Shown: positions 26,220 through 35,674, counted from the first letter of the stretch. The stretch: DNA of 64,000 nt from Pseudoruegeria sp. SHC-113 (GCF_025376885.1 NZ_JAHUBR010000001.1:2480001-2544000), one strand, 5' to 3'. Program-made: numbers and translations. Notes: a model not told the origin generated them from the sequence alone.

Positions 26220-27017
26220 TCAGCCCGGCGTCAGGAAATGGCGATCGCTTTCCCCGAGGATGAAATCCACGATCTGCTGCACATAGGCGCTTTCGGTTTC
26301 CTCGCCCAAGCGCCGGGCGCGCTCGGCAAAAGCGCCCTCGCCCTGCGCCAGCATCTGGAAGGCGGCCCGCAGCGCGGTGATATCCGCCCGGTCCACCCCG
26401 CGGCGTTTCAGCCCGACGAGGTTCAGCCCGTCCAGATTGCCGCGCGGGCCTTGCACAAGGCCGTAGGGGATCACATCATTGGTGACCATCGTCACCGCGC
26501 CGATGATGGCCCCCTGCCCGACGCGCACCCATTGGTGGATTCCCGAGAGCCCGCCGATGATCACGTCATCCTCGATCACGCAATGGCCCGCCAGAGCGCT
26601 CTGGTTGGCCATGATCAGGCGGTTGCCCACCTGAGCGTCATGGCCCACATGGGCGCCCGTCATGAAGAGACAATCATCGCCCACGCGGGTGATGCCGCCG
26701 CCGCCCTCGGTGCCGGTGTTCATCGTCACGCCTTCACGGATGCGATTGCGCTTGCCGACGATCAGCTTGGTGTGCTCGCCGGCAAATTTCAGATCCTGCG
26801 GGATCTCGCCGATGGAGGCGAAAGGGAAGATCACCGTTTCGTCGCCGATCTCGGTGTCGCCCGTCACAACGGCATGGCTTTTCAGCACGACGCCGCGCCC
26901 AAGGCGCACTTCGGGGCCAACCGTGCAGAACGGGCCGATCTGGCACTCGGGCCCGATCACAGCCCCTTCTTCCACGAAGGCGCTGGGGTGCACGGTGGCG
27001 GTGGCATGGATCGCCAT
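26220..27017 (-). CDS. lpxA: UDP-N-acetylglucosamine acyltransferase
   Basis: A 265-residue left-handed beta-helix acyltransferase. It carries out the first step of lipid A synthesis, moving a 3-hydroxyacyl chain from ACP to the 3-OH of UDP-GlcNAc. Hexapeptide repeats run over about residues 5-185. GAHVGHDAQVG holds the catalytic His and QWVRVGQGAIIGA the acyl-ruler region. The C-terminal helical part (about 195-265) completes the family. The length matches E. coli LpxA (262). It follows fabZ by 5 bases in the same operon. Confidence 0.96.
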   Translation of the reverse strand: MAIHATATVHPSAFVEEGAVIGPECQIGPFCTVGPEVRLGRGVVLKSHAVVTGDTEIGDETVIFPFASIGEIPQDLKFAGEHTKLIVGKRNRIREGVTMNTGTEGGGGITRVGDDCLFMTGAHVGHDAQVGNRLIMANQSALAGHCVIEDDVIIGGLSGIHQWVRVGQGAIIGAVTMVTNDVIPYGLVQGPRGNLDGLNLVGLKRRGVDRADITALRAAFQMLAQGEGAFAERARRLGEETESAYVQQIVDFILGESDRHFLTPG

Positions 27018-27022
27018 GGCGC

Positions 27023-27481
27023 TTACTCCTGCGGCAGATCCATCATCGCGGTGAACTCGGCCTCGGCGGCCAGTTCGCCCTCAACAAAAGCCTCGCCGCG
27101 GAACTTGTAGATCTTGCGGCGCTCCTTGGTGACCTCGACATGCAACTCCAGCACGTCGCCCGGCACCACCTTGCGGCGGAATTTGCAGCCGTCGATCGAC
27201 ATGAAATAGACCAGCATGTTCTTGTCGGCGAGGCCCAGATGCGCCCCCACCATCACCGCGGCGGTCTGCGCCATGGCTTCCACGATCGTCACGCCCGGCA
27301 TGATCGGCGCGCCGGGGAAATGGCCCTGGAAATGCGGCTCGTTGAAGGTGACGTTCTTGATACCGACAGCCGATTTGCCCTCCTTGATGTCGCGCACCTT
27401 GTCCACCAGCAGGAAGGGGTAGCGGTGGGGGATGATGCGCTGGATCAGCTCGAGATCGGCACTGGTTACCGGATCGGTCAT
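27023..27481 (-). CDS. fabZ: 3-hydroxyacyl-ACP dehydratase FabZ
   Basis: A 152-residue hotdog-fold enzyme that dehydrates 3-hydroxyacyl-ACP in fatty-acid elongation. It shares its substrate pool with LpxA next door. The catalytic His is in [14 protein letters not shown] (about residue 58) and the catalytic Glu in [20 protein letters not shown] at the N-terminus and the late [16 protein letters not shown] are typical. No lpxD lies between skp and this gene, unlike the order in E. coli and many other proteobacteria. Confidence 0.95.
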   Translation of the reverse strand: MTDPVTSADLELIQRIIPHRYPFLLVDKVRDIKEGKSAVGIKNVTFNEPHFQGHFPGAPIMPGVTIVEAMAQTAAVMVGAHLGLADKNMLVYFMSIDGCKFRRKVVPGDVLELHVEVTKERRKIYKFRGEAFVEGELAAEAEFTAMMDLPQE

Positions 27482-27589
27482 GGCGTTCTTTCTCTTGTCT
27501 CTCTGCGGCTCTCTCTGCGGCGGGGCCGCGGCCTGTCTACCGGAGTATCAACTCGCCGCGAGGCGCACAAGCCGCAGGGGCCATGGCCT

Positions 27590-28267
27590 TCAGTCGCCGG
27601 CGGGGCTCTGCCCTGTGCCGCCTTCCGCGGGCGCGGCGGCTTCCCCTGCGCCGGGCGCTGCCGGACGAGGCTCCGGGGCCTGATCGCCGGGCGCAGCACT
27701 TTCGGTGCCATCGCCGATGTCGGCGTTAATCCGGGCCACCGCCTCGCGCGTGACGTCGATGGATTCAGCGCTCAAGAACACTGTGCCGATCTCCAGCACG
27801 GCCACCGCGTTGCGCTCGCGCACGATGTCCGACAGCGTGGGCAGCGCCCGTTGCAGGAAGGTCTGGCGGGCCAGTTCCACGCTGCGGGCAATCTCGCGCG
27901 ATTTTTGATCCTGCAGCGCGCGGGTGTCCTGAACCTTGGTGTCAAAAGCATCCGCCAGAACCCGGAAGGCGGCGGGCTCCATCACCTTGCGCTGCTCGGT
28001 CAGGGCCTCTTCCTCGGCCTCTAGCTCCTGCTGGATCGCGAGGTTCTCCTCGCTCAGGACGCGCGCGGCCTCTTCGGCCTCCGCCTGCACCCGCCGCCCA
28101 AACAGCGAATTGGCAAACAGTGCTTCCTGATCAATGGTCAGAATGGCGCTGCTGCGCGGCTGCGCCAGAGGCGCATCGGCGGATTGCGCCAGCGCGGGCC
28201 CGCAAAACGCAAGCAGCGCCAGGACAGGCCCGGCGCTGCGCAGGAGTTTGGACACACCGGCCTTCAT
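27590..28267 (-). CDS. OmpH/Skp-family periplasmic chaperone
   Basis: A 225-residue exported protein with a signal peptide (residues 1 to about 27, ending ALAQS). A predominantly helical, charged middle (about 50-130, rich in Glu, Gln and Arg) forms the coiled-coil arms of the Skp trimer. The last 40 residues are Pro/Ala/Gly/Glu-rich and look disordered, longer than in E. coli Skp (161 residues). Skp carries unfolded outer-membrane proteins across the periplasm to BamA, and the gene starts two bases after the bamA stop, so the two are coupled. Confidence 0.88.
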   Translation of the reverse strand: MKAGVSKLLRSAGPVLALLAFCGPALAQSADAPLAQPRSSAILTIDQEALFANSLFGRRVQAEAEEAARVLSEENLAIQQELEAEEEALTEQRKVMEPAAFRVLADAFDTKVQDTRALQDQKSREIARSVELARQTFLQRALPTLSDIVRERNAVAVLEIGTVFLSAESIDVTREAVARINADIGDGTESAAPGDQAPEPRPAAPGAGEAAAPAEGGTGQSPAGD

Positions 28268-28269
28268 GC

Positions 28270-30621
28270 TCAGAACGTCGTGGAGATCGTCAGGTCGAAG
28301 GAACGGTCGTTGTCGTAGTCTTCTTTCTTCAGCGCATGGGTGAAGTTGAAGCGCAGCGGGCCGATCGGCGTGTCCCAGAACAGGGCAAACCCGATCACGG
28401 CACGCAGGTTCAGCGAGTCATCCACGGTACAATCCGTCACCGGGCAGGCCGCTGATTGTGGGCCGCCGGCGGTGTTGTCGAGGCTCCAGACCGAGCCGAT
28501 GTCCATGAACAGACCACCGGACACGCCGTATTCCTCGGGCAGGCCGAGCGGGAAATCCGCCTCGAACCGCGCCAGCGCAAACATGTTGCCACCCAGCGCA
28601 TCCTGGTTGTCGACGTTCAGATCGCGCGGGCCAAGGCCGTTGGTCTCAAAGCCGCGCATCCGGTTGAGGAAGAACCGGTCCGTCGCACGCGACACGCCTT
28701 TCTGCATGTCGATCCAGCCACCTTCCAGAATGGCACGCACCGTCACCTCTTCGTTGAGGATCTTGGTTTCCGCGCCCAGCAGGCCTTCTGTGCGCAGGTA
28801 GCGCGCGGAGCCGCCGAAGCCGGCCAGATCCTGTTTGAAGCGGAACACGATGCCCGTGTTGGGGTTCAGGCCGGAGCGGCGCGAGTCGTAGCTGTAAGTG
28901 TAGCCAAGTGCCGAGCGCGTCAGGTCCCCTTCTTCACCGAGCAGGATTTTGGACGAGTCCGCCGACACGTTGGAAATCCGTTCGTCCGAGTAGGTATAGC
29001 GCAGCGACAGACGCCCGTTTTCGCTGACGGGGAAGCCGATGTCCGGCGAGATCCCGGCGCGGCGGGTGTCATAGAAGGCGTTGTCGTAGTTGGATTCCTC
29101 GTAGAAGGCGCTGAAGCCAAGCGCCAGATCCCGCCCCAGCAGCGCCGGTTCGGCAAAGCGGAAGCTGGAGGAGACGTTGTCGGAGCCGCTGCCCACCTGG
29201 ACAGCCAGAAGCTGGCCACGGCCGAGGAAGTTGGATTCGGAGAAGCCCAGCGTCAGGCCAAGGCCCGCGTCGATGCCGAAGCTCGCGCCCAGCGTCAGGG
29301 CGCCGGTGGGCTGTTCGATCACGTCCACATCCACGATCACGCGATCAGAGGCGGTGCCTTCGCGGGTGTTCACCTCGGCATCCTCGAAGAAGCCAAGCGC
29401 GCGGATGCGCTCCGCACTTTCGCGGATCTCACGTGGGTTGAAGGGATCGCCTTCCACCGTCTTGAACTGGCGGCGGATCACGCGGTCCAGCGTCGTGGTG
29501 TTGCCTTCGATGTCGATGCGTTCCACGAAAATGCGCGGGCCTTTGACGAGTGCCAGTTCGATGTCGAGCGTCAGATCCCGATCGTTGCGGATGACGCGGG
29601 GATCGACGCGAATGAAGTTCAGTCCCTTCTGGAGCGCCAAGTTTTCCAGCCGACGCACGGAGTTATCAAGGCGCGCAGGCGAATAGGTCTGGCCGGTACG
29701 CAGCTTGTTGGCGGAGAGGAACTCGGCCGCATCGATCTCAGGCAGATCGGACACAACCGTCACTTCGCCGATGTCAAAGCTCTGGCCTTCGCGGATGTTG
29801 AAGGTCACGAAATAGCCGTCGCGCTCGCGGGAGACTTCGCTCGTCACCGAGAGCACCTGAAAATCCACGAAGCCGCGGGCCTGGTAGAAATCGCTCAGCA
29901 GTTGCTTGTCGAGCTCGATGCGGTCCTGCACGAAGCTGTCTTGGCGGATGAAGCGGCGCAGGTAGCCGGCCTGTTTGGTTTCCAGCACGCGGCGCAGGCG
30001 GCGGTCGGAGAAGGCGCGGTTGCCCACGAAAGTGAGGCGTTCGATCTCGGTTACGCCGCCCTCAGCGATCTCGAAAACGATATCCACGCGGTTGTCGGAG
30101 CGTTCGATGATCTTGGGTGTCACCGAGGCGGCCGTGCGGCCTGCGATGTTATAGGCCTGCGTGAGGGTCTGGGCGTCGGCTTCCACGGTGGCCGGGCTAT
30201 AAACGCGGCGCGGCTGGGACGTGACGGCGGTGAGCAGATCTTCATCCTTCAGGCGCTTGTTGCCTTCGATGGAGATGCGGTTGATCGTCGGGTATTCATC
30301 CACCTCAATAAAGAGCGTGGAGCCGCGCGGCTCAAGCACGACGGTTTCGAACAGGCCGGAGGCAAGAATCCGCTGATAGGCGTCGTTCAGCTCGGCCACA
30401 TCCACCGGCTGGCCGGCAGCGATTCCCGCGTATGTCTGGATCGTGGCGCTCTCGATCCGCTGGTTGCCTTCAACCTGGATCGTGTTGAACTGATAAGTCT
30501 GGGCAGAGGCCTGCCCCGGAACCAGAAGAAAAACAAAAGAAAAAACTGTAAGAATGCATGCCGCTGCCTGGCGTGTCACATTCGCAAACCGGCCGGTCCG
30601 GCCGTTTTTGGCGCTGCCCAT
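28270..30621 (-). CDS. bamA: Outer-membrane protein assembly factor BamA
   Basis: A 783-residue Omp85 protein that folds and inserts outer-membrane beta-barrels. A signal peptide covers about residues 1-40 (FVFLLVPGQASA). POTRA domains extend to about residue 365; the first begins FNTIQVEGNQRIE. The 16-strand C-terminal barrel includes the strongly conserved MRGFETNGLGPRD (VRGF/Y loop 6 motif) and ends in Phe, as barrel signals do. GAGGGAAA precedes ATG 30621. A bidirectional terminator at 30696-30730 separates it from rseP, so it likely has its own promoter within 75 bases of the start. Confidence 0.96.
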   Translation of the reverse strand: MGSAKNGRTGRFANVTRQAAACILTVFSFVFLLVPGQASAQTYQFNTIQVEGNQRIESATIQTYAGIAAGQPVDVAELNDAYQRILASGLFETVVLEPRGSTLFIEVDEYPTINRISIEGNKRLKDEDLLTAVTSQPRRVYSPATVEADAQTLTQAYNIAGRTAASVTPKIIERSDNRVDIVFEIAEGGVTEIERLTFVGNRAFSDRRLRRVLETKQAGYLRRFIRQDSFVQDRIELDKQLLSDFYQARGFVDFQVLSVTSEVSRERDGYFVTFNIREGQSFDIGEVTVVSDLPEIDAAEFLSANKLRTGQTYSPARLDNSVRRLENLALQKGLNFIRVDPRVIRNDRDLTLDIELALVKGPRIFVERIDIEGNTTTLDRVIRRQFKTVEGDPFNPREIRESAERIRALGFFEDAEVNTREGTASDRVIVDVDVIEQPTGALTLGASFGIDAGLGLTLGFSESNFLGRGQLLAVQVGSGSDNVSSSFRFAEPALLGRDLALGFSAFYEESNYDNAFYDTRRAGISPDIGFPVSENGRLSLRYTYSDERISNVSADSSKILLGEEGDLTRSALGYTYSYDSRRSGLNPNTGIVFRFKQDLAGFGGSARYLRTEGLLGAETKILNEEVTVRAILEGGWIDMQKGVSRATDRFFLNRMRGFETNGLGPRDLNVDNQDALGGNMFALARFEADFPLGLPEEYGVSGGLFMDIGSVWSLDNTAGGPQSAACPVTDCTVDDSLNLRAVIGFALFWDTPIGPLRFNFTHALKKEDYDNDRSFDLTISTTF

Positions 30622-30695
30622 TTTCCCTCGTTCCGTTTTTCTGGTTCCCTCTCCCCAACGGATTACTGACTCCGGGCCGCTATGTCAAAAGGCAG

Positions 30696-30730
30696 AAAAC
30701 CCCCGCTGCGGAATCCGCGGCGGGGGTTTT
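30696..30730. terminator. Bidirectional Rho-independent terminator
   Basis: Arms AAAACCCCCGC and GCGGGGGTTTT, with an inner GCGG/CCGC extension. On the minus strand the stem ends in TTTT, so it should stop transcripts coming from uppS through rseP and the small membrane protein gene before bamA. Confidence 0.85.
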
Positions 30731-30797
30731 GCAGCAGGAAATCCTGCCGGGTGTTTTTGCGGCGCGCCAAAGCAGTGCGCGGCGATAAGCTACAAGA

Positions 30798-30938
30798 TCA
30801 AGGGGCCGGGAACGCCAGAGACCCAAGATAGGCCCCAACGAAGAGCGCCAGCACGATCGTGGCCGGGTAGAGAATACGATCCCAGTTGATGTTCAGGATC
30901 AGAGCAAGCCCGCGATATCCTTCGCGCACGGTGTCCAT
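30798..30938 (-). CDS. 46-residue single-span membrane protein
   Basis: A very short gene between rseP and bamA. ATG 30938 is preceded by CTGGAGGCTGTC (GGAGG with good spacing) and TGA lies at 30798-30800. The protein has a charged start (MDTVREGYRG), then INWDRILYPATIVLALFVGAYL as one transmembrane helix, ending SLAFPAP. The codon pattern is high-GC and like its neighbours. I believe similar short proteins with an NWDRILFP-like motif occur in related genomes, but I cannot verify that. It is in position to act with the envelope machinery, or simply to share the operon. Function unknown. Confidence 0.7.
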   Translation of the reverse strand: MDTVREGYRGLALILNINWDRILYPATIVLALFVGAYLGSLAFPAP

Positions 30939-31023
30939 GACAGCCTCCAGTCAGCTCATTGCTTCTATAGTTGCTGTCACAGCTATCAGGGGATTGTGGC
31001 GCTATTAGGGCACTCTGCCCCAA

Positions 31024-32370
31024 TCACGGGCAGAAGAGATCGTTCGACAGCGCAAAGAGCATGAGCGAGAGCATGATCGTCAGCCCCGCCGCCATCATCA
31101 CCCTCAGCGCCTTGTCCGAAGGCGGACGGCCCGAGACGGCCTCATAGGCGTAAAACACGAGGTGGCCGCCATCGAGCACCGGGATCGGGAAGAGGTTCAG
31201 CAGGCCCACGGCCGTGGAAAGCACCGCGATGAAGAAAATGAAGCTGTTGAGCCCCTGGCTCGCCGCTGCGCCCGATGTCTCGGCAATGCCGATGGGGCCG
31301 GACAGGTTGCAGCTGCTGATAGCGCCGGTGATCACGTGATAGAGGCCGGACAGCGAGGAGCGGATAATGAAGCCGGTCTGCGACACGCCGTAATCCAGCG
31401 CCGAAAGCACGCCCCGCCCCACGGTCTGCGGCTCGAAGAACAGCCCGCCGGTGACACCGATAAGCCAGCGGGTTTCAAAGCCACCTTCCGCCAGCGGCAG
31501 ATCCACCCGCTTGGGGGCGAGCGAAAGTTCAAGCTCCTCGCCGTCGCGCCAGATCGTGAGCGTCATTTCCGAGCCATCGGAGGCACCGACGATCTCGCGC
31601 ATGTCCTCAAAGGCAAACACGGGCGCGCCGTCCACGGCGAGGACCACATCCCCCGCCAAAATGCCGGCAGCTTCCGCCGCCGACCCGGGCTGCACCGCCA
31701 CCGCGTGGGAGGGATAGGGATAGGGGCCTGTCACCGTCTGCTCGGAGCCTTCACGGCGGATGGTGTACTCCATTTCCGGCGTGCGCGGCAGGGCGTCCAC
31801 CGTGTCACGGAATTCGGACAGCTCGGCGATCTCGGTGCCCGCGATGGCGAGGATTTCGTCGCCGGGCTCAAAAACCGCTTCCGACACCGGGTGCGGCAGC
31901 ATCTGATCCACAGTGAGTGGCTCGCGCACCTGCCCCTGCCAGAGGGCCAGCGCGGCGAACACAATGATAGAGAGCACGAAATTGAACACAGGGCCTGCCG
32001 CCACGGTGGCCGCCCGCGCCCAGAGGGGCGCGCCGGGCATGGTGTGGCGCAGGGCGTCCTTGTCGCCCTCTAGCCGGTCCATCGTCGCCTGATCCACATG
32101 GGCCGAGGCGGCATCCGCATCGCCAAGGAACTTCACGTAGCCGCCCAAGGGCAGCGCCGCGATCTGCCAGCGCGTGCCGCGCTTGTCATGGCGCGACCAT
32201 AGGACGGGGCCGAATCCGATGGAAAACACCTCGGCATGGATCCCGCTCCAGCGGCCCACGATGTAATGGCCGTATTCATGGATCGCCACGATCACCGACA
32301 GCGCGATGACGAAGGCGGCGAGCGTGAAGATGACGTTGCCGAAAGACGGGATCAGGCCAAGAATATCCAC
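31024..32370 (-). CDS. rseP: RIP metalloprotease RseP (site-2 protease)
   Basis: A 448-residue inner-membrane zinc protease of family M50 that cuts membrane proteins such as anti-sigma factors and signal peptide remnants. The zinc motif HEYGH is at residues 31-35 in the first membrane helix. The third ligand is in NLFPIPVLDGGHL near the C-terminus. Two PDZ domains lie between (about 120-200 and 205-290). The start is GTG 32370 with AAGGAACAACA upstream. It follows dxr by 9 bases in the uppS-cdsA-dxr-rseP operon, the conserved proteobacterial order. Confidence 0.95.
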   Translation of the reverse strand: MDILGLIPSFGNVIFTLAAFVIALSVIVAIHEYGHYIVGRWSGIHAEVFSIGFGPVLWSRHDKRGTRWQIAALPLGGYVKFLGDADAASAHVDQATMDRLEGDKDALRHTMPGAPLWARAATVAAGPVFNFVLSIIVFAALALWQGQVREPLTVDQMLPHPVSEAVFEPGDEILAIAGTEIAELSEFRDTVDALPRTPEMEYTIRREGSEQTVTGPYPYPSHAVAVQPGSAAEAAGILAGDVVLAVDGAPVFAFEDMREIVGASDGSEMTLTIWRDGEELELSLAPKRVDLPLAEGGFETRWLIGVTGGLFFEPQTVGRGVLSALDYGVSQTGFIIRSSLSGLYHVITGAISSCNLSGPIGIAETSGAAASQGLNSFIFFIAVLSTAVGLLNLFPIPVLDGGHLVFYAYEAVSGRPPSDKALRVMMAAGLTIMLSLMLFALSNDLFCP

Positions 32371-32379
32371 TGTTGTTCC

Positions 32380-33555
32380 TTATGCGACCGCGCGGGCGAT
32401 CGTTTCTGCTGCCGTTTGACGTGCGAGATGGTCCGCTGCGCGCACGTTATCAAGGCTGATCACGGCATTCTCAAGATCTTCGCGGGCCGAAACTGCGTCC
32501 AGCACCTGCTCCACCACCTGCGCCATCTGCAGAAAACCGATGCGGTTTTCGATGAAGGCGGTGAGCGCTTCTTCCTTGGCAGCGTTGAACACGGCACCGG
32601 AAAGCCCGCCCTGCTCCATCACCCGCCGCGCCAGCGCCAGCGCCGGGTAGCGCGCCGCCTCGGGGGAGCGGAAATTGAGCTGGCCGATGGCGGCGAAATC
32701 CAGACGCTCCACTGGCACCGCGCCGCGATCCGGCCAATGCAGCGCATAGCCGATGGCGTGGCGCATGTCGGGCGGGCCGATGTGGGCCATGAGCCCGCCA
32801 TCGCAGAAGCCGACGAGCGCATGGACGAGCGATTCCGGGTGCACGAGCGCCTCGATCTTGGCCGGCGCGATCCCGAAAAACTCCTTGGCTTCAATGAGTT
32901 CAAGCGCCTTGTTGAACATAGAGGCGGAATCGATCGTGATCCTTTGCCCCATGTCCCAATTCGGGTGCGCGGAGGCCTGCGCCACGGTGGCGGTGGCGAG
33001 CTTCTCCAGCGGCCAATCGCGGAAAGCGCCCCCTGATGCGGTGATGATCAGCCGCTCCACGCGCGCCACATCCTCGCCCACCAGCGCCTGAAACACGGCG
33101 GAATGTTCGCTGTCCACCGGCAGGATCTCGGCCTTCGCCGCGCGGGCGCTGTCCATCAGCAGTGGCCCGGCGCAGACGAGGCTTTCCTTGTTGGCGAGCG
33201 CGAGCGTCGCCCCGGTTTTCACCGCCTCAAGCCCCGGCTCAAGCCCCGCCGCGCCCACGATGGCGCTCATCACCCAATCGGCAGGCCGGTTGGCGGCTTC
33301 GAGCAAGGCGGCAGGGCCTGCGGCGGCCTCCACCGCGCTGCCTGCAAGGGCTTCGCGCAAGTCAGCGAGCTTCTCCGGGTAGGCCGTCACGGCCACTTCG
33401 GCGTTTAACCGACGCGCATCCGCCGCGAGTTGCGCGATATTGGCCCCGCCGGTGAGCGCGACCACGCGGTAGCTGCCCTCGGGCGCGCGCGCGATCAGGT
33501 CAAGCGTGCTCTGCCCGATCGAGCCGGTGGCACCGAAAATAGAGATGCGGCGCAT
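32380..33555 (-). CDS. dxr: 1-deoxy-D-xylulose 5-phosphate reductoisomerase
   Basis: A 391-residue NADPH enzyme converting DXP to MEP, the second step of non-mevalonate isoprenoid synthesis. The NADPH motif GATGSIGQST is at residues 8-17. LANKESLVCAG, PVDSEHSAVFQAL (metal and substrate binding), TASGGAFRD, HPNWDMGQRITIDSASMFNKALELIEA and HPESLVHALV all match the family. The ATG overlaps the cdsA stop by one base (TGATG). Its isoprenoid product feeds UppS, encoded two genes upstream. Confidence 0.96.
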   Translation of the reverse strand: MRRISIFGATGSIGQSTLDLIARAPEGSYRVVALTGGANIAQLAADARRLNAEVAVTAYPEKLADLREALAGSAVEAAAGPAALLEAANRPADWVMSAIVGAAGLEPGLEAVKTGATLALANKESLVCAGPLLMDSARAAKAEILPVDSEHSAVFQALVGEDVARVERLIITASGGAFRDWPLEKLATATVAQASAHPNWDMGQRITIDSASMFNKALELIEAKEFFGIAPAKIEALVHPESLVHALVGFCDGGLMAHIGPPDMRHAIGYALHWPDRGAVPVERLDFAAIGQLNFRSPEAARYPALALARRVMEQGGLSGAVFNAAKEEALTAFIENRIGFLQMAQVVEQVLDAVSAREDLENAVISLDNVRAADHLARQTAAETIARAVA

Positions 33556-34346
33556 CAGAACCCCATGGGATTGGCGGGCAGCACGAGCGAGAGCAACAAC
33601 ACGAAGAGCGTCGCGCCAAGGACGGCGTCGAAACGGTCAAACAGCCCGCCGTGGCCGGGGATCAGGTTGGAGGAATCCTTCACCCCCATCCGCCGCTTCA
33701 CGGCACTTTCGGCAATGTCGCCCATCTGGCCCGCGAAAGAGACAAGCATCGAGATCAGCACGAGGCCAAGCCCGGCTTCGGTGAACAGGCTGAACAGCAG
33801 GCCCACCACACCGGCGGCGACCCAGCCAGCGGCCGTGCCGGACCATGTTTTCTTGGGGCTGATTGCCGGCCAGAACTTCGGCCCGCCAAAAGTCTTGCCC
33901 GCGAAATACCCGGCCACATCGGTGGCGATCACCACCAGCAGGAGCCAGAGGATGAACCGGATGCCGCCGCTGTCGCGGAACTCCGAAAGCGCGTAGCAGG
34001 CCAGCCCGATGGCCAACGAAAAGGCAAAGAAAGCGGCCCTCTCGCGCGGCAGGCGCAATGCGCCGATGGCTGCAGGCACGCAGAGCAGCCCGAAGGCGGC
34101 GAGGCCCGGTAGCATCGTGGCGAACAGCACCGCCAGCGCCATCAGCCCGGCGAGTGCCAGCGCGAAAGTCTTTTCGGCGGGCGCGATCATGCGCGAAAGC
34201 TCCCAGACCATGCCCCCGCCGATGGCGGCGCAGAGCAGCAGGAACGGCAGGCCCCCAAGCACGATCTCCACCGCGCCGATCACCAGCATCACCACGGCCG
34301 AGATCACGCGCGGCGCAAGATCCTCCCAGCGGGCATTCGCGCTCAT
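33555..34346 (-). CDS. cdsA: Phosphatidate cytidylyltransferase
   Basis: A 263-residue inner-membrane enzyme with about 8 helices, making CDP-diacylglycerol from phosphatidate and CTP. The signature is near the C-terminus: SFAGQMGDIAESAVKRRMGVKDSS followed by LIPGHGGLFDRFDA. FGGPKFWPAISPKKTWSGT is the other conserved block. The start overlaps the uppS stop by four bases and the stop overlaps the dxr start by one base, so the three genes are translationally coupled. Confidence 0.95.
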   Translation of the reverse strand: MSANARWEDLAPRVISAVVMLVIGAVEIVLGGLPFLLLCAAIGGGMVWELSRMIAPAEKTFALALAGLMALAVLFATMLPGLAAFGLLCVPAAIGALRLPRERAAFFAFSLAIGLACYALSEFRDSGGIRFILWLLLVVIATDVAGYFAGKTFGGPKFWPAISPKKTWSGTAAGWVAAGVVGLLFSLFTEAGLGLVLISMLVSFAGQMGDIAESAVKRRMGVKDSSNLIPGHGGLFDRFDAVLGATLFVLLLSLVLPANPMGF

Positions 34347-35074
34347 GCCTTCGCGCCCCCGAAGCGGCGATCCCGGTTGCCAAAGCCCGCCAGAACTTCC
34401 GCGAAGACGGCCTCGCTGAAATCCGGCCAGAGCGTGTCGATGAACTCGTATTCGGAATAGGCCGACTGCCAGAGCAGGAAGTTCGAGATCCGCGCCTCGC
34501 CGCTGGTGCGGATCACCAGATCCGGATCGGGCAAAACGTAAGTATCAAGGAACCTTGGCAGGGTTTCTTCATCGACATCTTCGGGTTTCAAACGCCCCGC
34601 CGCCACTTCTTCGGCCAAGCGCTGCGTGGCGCGGGCCACCTCGTCGCGGCCGCCGTAGTTGAGCGCGATGGTGAGATGGGTCTTGTCGTTGTCCTGCGTG
34701 AGCTCTTCCAGCTCGTCCATCAGATCGCGCAGCTTCTTGTCGAGCTTGATGCGATCGCCGATGAAGCGCACCCGGACGCCCTGCCGCTTCAGCTCGCGCG
34801 CTTCCTTGCGGATATACATCCGAAAGAGCGACATGAGCCCCGCGACTTCCGTCTGGGTGCGTTTCCAGTTCTCTGTCGAAAACCCGAAGATCGTCAGGTA
34901 TTTGACACCGTATTTCGGACAGGCTTCCACGATCTCGCGCACGCGTTTGGCGCCTGCGTGGTGGCCGAAGAGCCGAGGCTTGCCCCGCTGCTTGGCCCAG
35001 CGCCCGTTGCCATCCATGATGATGGCAACATGGGTTGCCCTGCCCGCCGAATCCCCCGCCGAATCCACTGTCAA
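34343..35074 (-). CDS. uppS: Di-trans,poly-cis-undecaprenyl diphosphate synthase
   Basis: A 243-residue cis-prenyltransferase that builds the C55 lipid carrier for peptidoglycan and O-antigen synthesis. The catalytic Asp is in HVAIIMDGNGRWAKQRG; GHHAGAKRVREIV, TIFGFSTENWKR, LTIALNYGGRDEVA and DLVIRTSGEARISNFLLWQSAYSE complete the signatures. The start is a rare TTG at 35074, with AAAGGAA about 7 bases upstream. The next in-frame start (GTG 35068) is farther from that site, so I keep TTG. It follows frr by 33 bases. Confidence 0.95.
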   Translation of the reverse strand: MTVDSAGDSAGRATHVAIIMDGNGRWAKQRGKPRLFGHHAGAKRVREIVEACPKYGVKYLTIFGFSTENWKRTQTEVAGLMSLFRMYIRKEARELKRQGVRVRFIGDRIKLDKKLRDLMDELEELTQDNDKTHLTIALNYGGRDEVARATQRLAEEVAAGRLKPEDVDEETLPRFLDTYVLPDPDLVIRTSGEARISNFLLWQSAYSEYEFIDTLWPDFSEAVFAEVLAGFGNRDRRFGGAKA

Positions 35075-35107
35075 AATACGTTCCTTTCAAAAAAGATCGC
35101 GCAGCCC

Positions 35108-35674
35108 TCAGACCTGCATGATCTCCTCTTGCTTGGTCTCCAGCGCCTTGTCGACAGCCGCAATGGATTTGTCGGTCAGCTCCTGGATTTCGTCGGACCA
35201 GATCTTCTGTTCGTCTTCGCTCATACCGGCGGCTTTGGCCTTCTTGAGCTGATCCATCCCGTCCCGGCGCACGTTGCGCACGGCGACGCGGGCGCTTTCG
35301 GCATATTGCGCGGCGACGCGGGTCAGTTCGCGGCGGCGTTCCTCGTTCAGCTCCGGGATCGGCAGCATGATGATGGTGCCGTTGAGCTGCGGGTTGATGC
35401 CAAGGCCGCTTTCGCGGATCGCCTTTTCCACCTTGCCGACCATGGACTTATCCCAGACGTTGATCGTCACCATGCGCGGCTCGGGCACGTTCACGGTGCC
35501 CACCTGGTTGATCGGGGTGCGCTGGCCATAGGCCTCCACCATCACCGGCTCCAGCATGGAGGCAGAGGCGCGGCCGGTGCGCAGCGAGGCAAATTCGGTG
35601 CGCAGCGCGCCCATCGCGCCATCCATGCGGCGCTGCAGATCGTCGAGATCGATGTCTAGGTCATCTTCGGACAT
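35108..35674 (-). CDS. frr: Ribosome recycling factor
   Basis: A 188-residue tRNA-mimic protein that, with EF-G, splits the post-termination ribosome. The sequence is full length: N-terminal helix [28 protein letters not shown], then [24 protein letters not shown] of domain II, then [29 protein letters not shown] returning to domain I, ending in a long charged helix. It lies between pyrH and uppS in the usual order. rpsB and tsf, which commonly precede pyrH, are not in this window. Confidence 0.96.
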   Translation of the reverse strand: MSEDDLDIDLDDLQRRMDGAMGALRTEFASLRTGRASASMLEPVMVEAYGQRTPINQVGTVNVPEPRMVTINVWDKSMVGKVEKAIRESGLGINPQLNGTIIMLPIPELNEERRRELTRVAAQYAESARVAVRNVRRDGMDQLKKAKAAGMSEDEQKIWSDEIQELTDKSIAAVDKALETKQEEIMQV

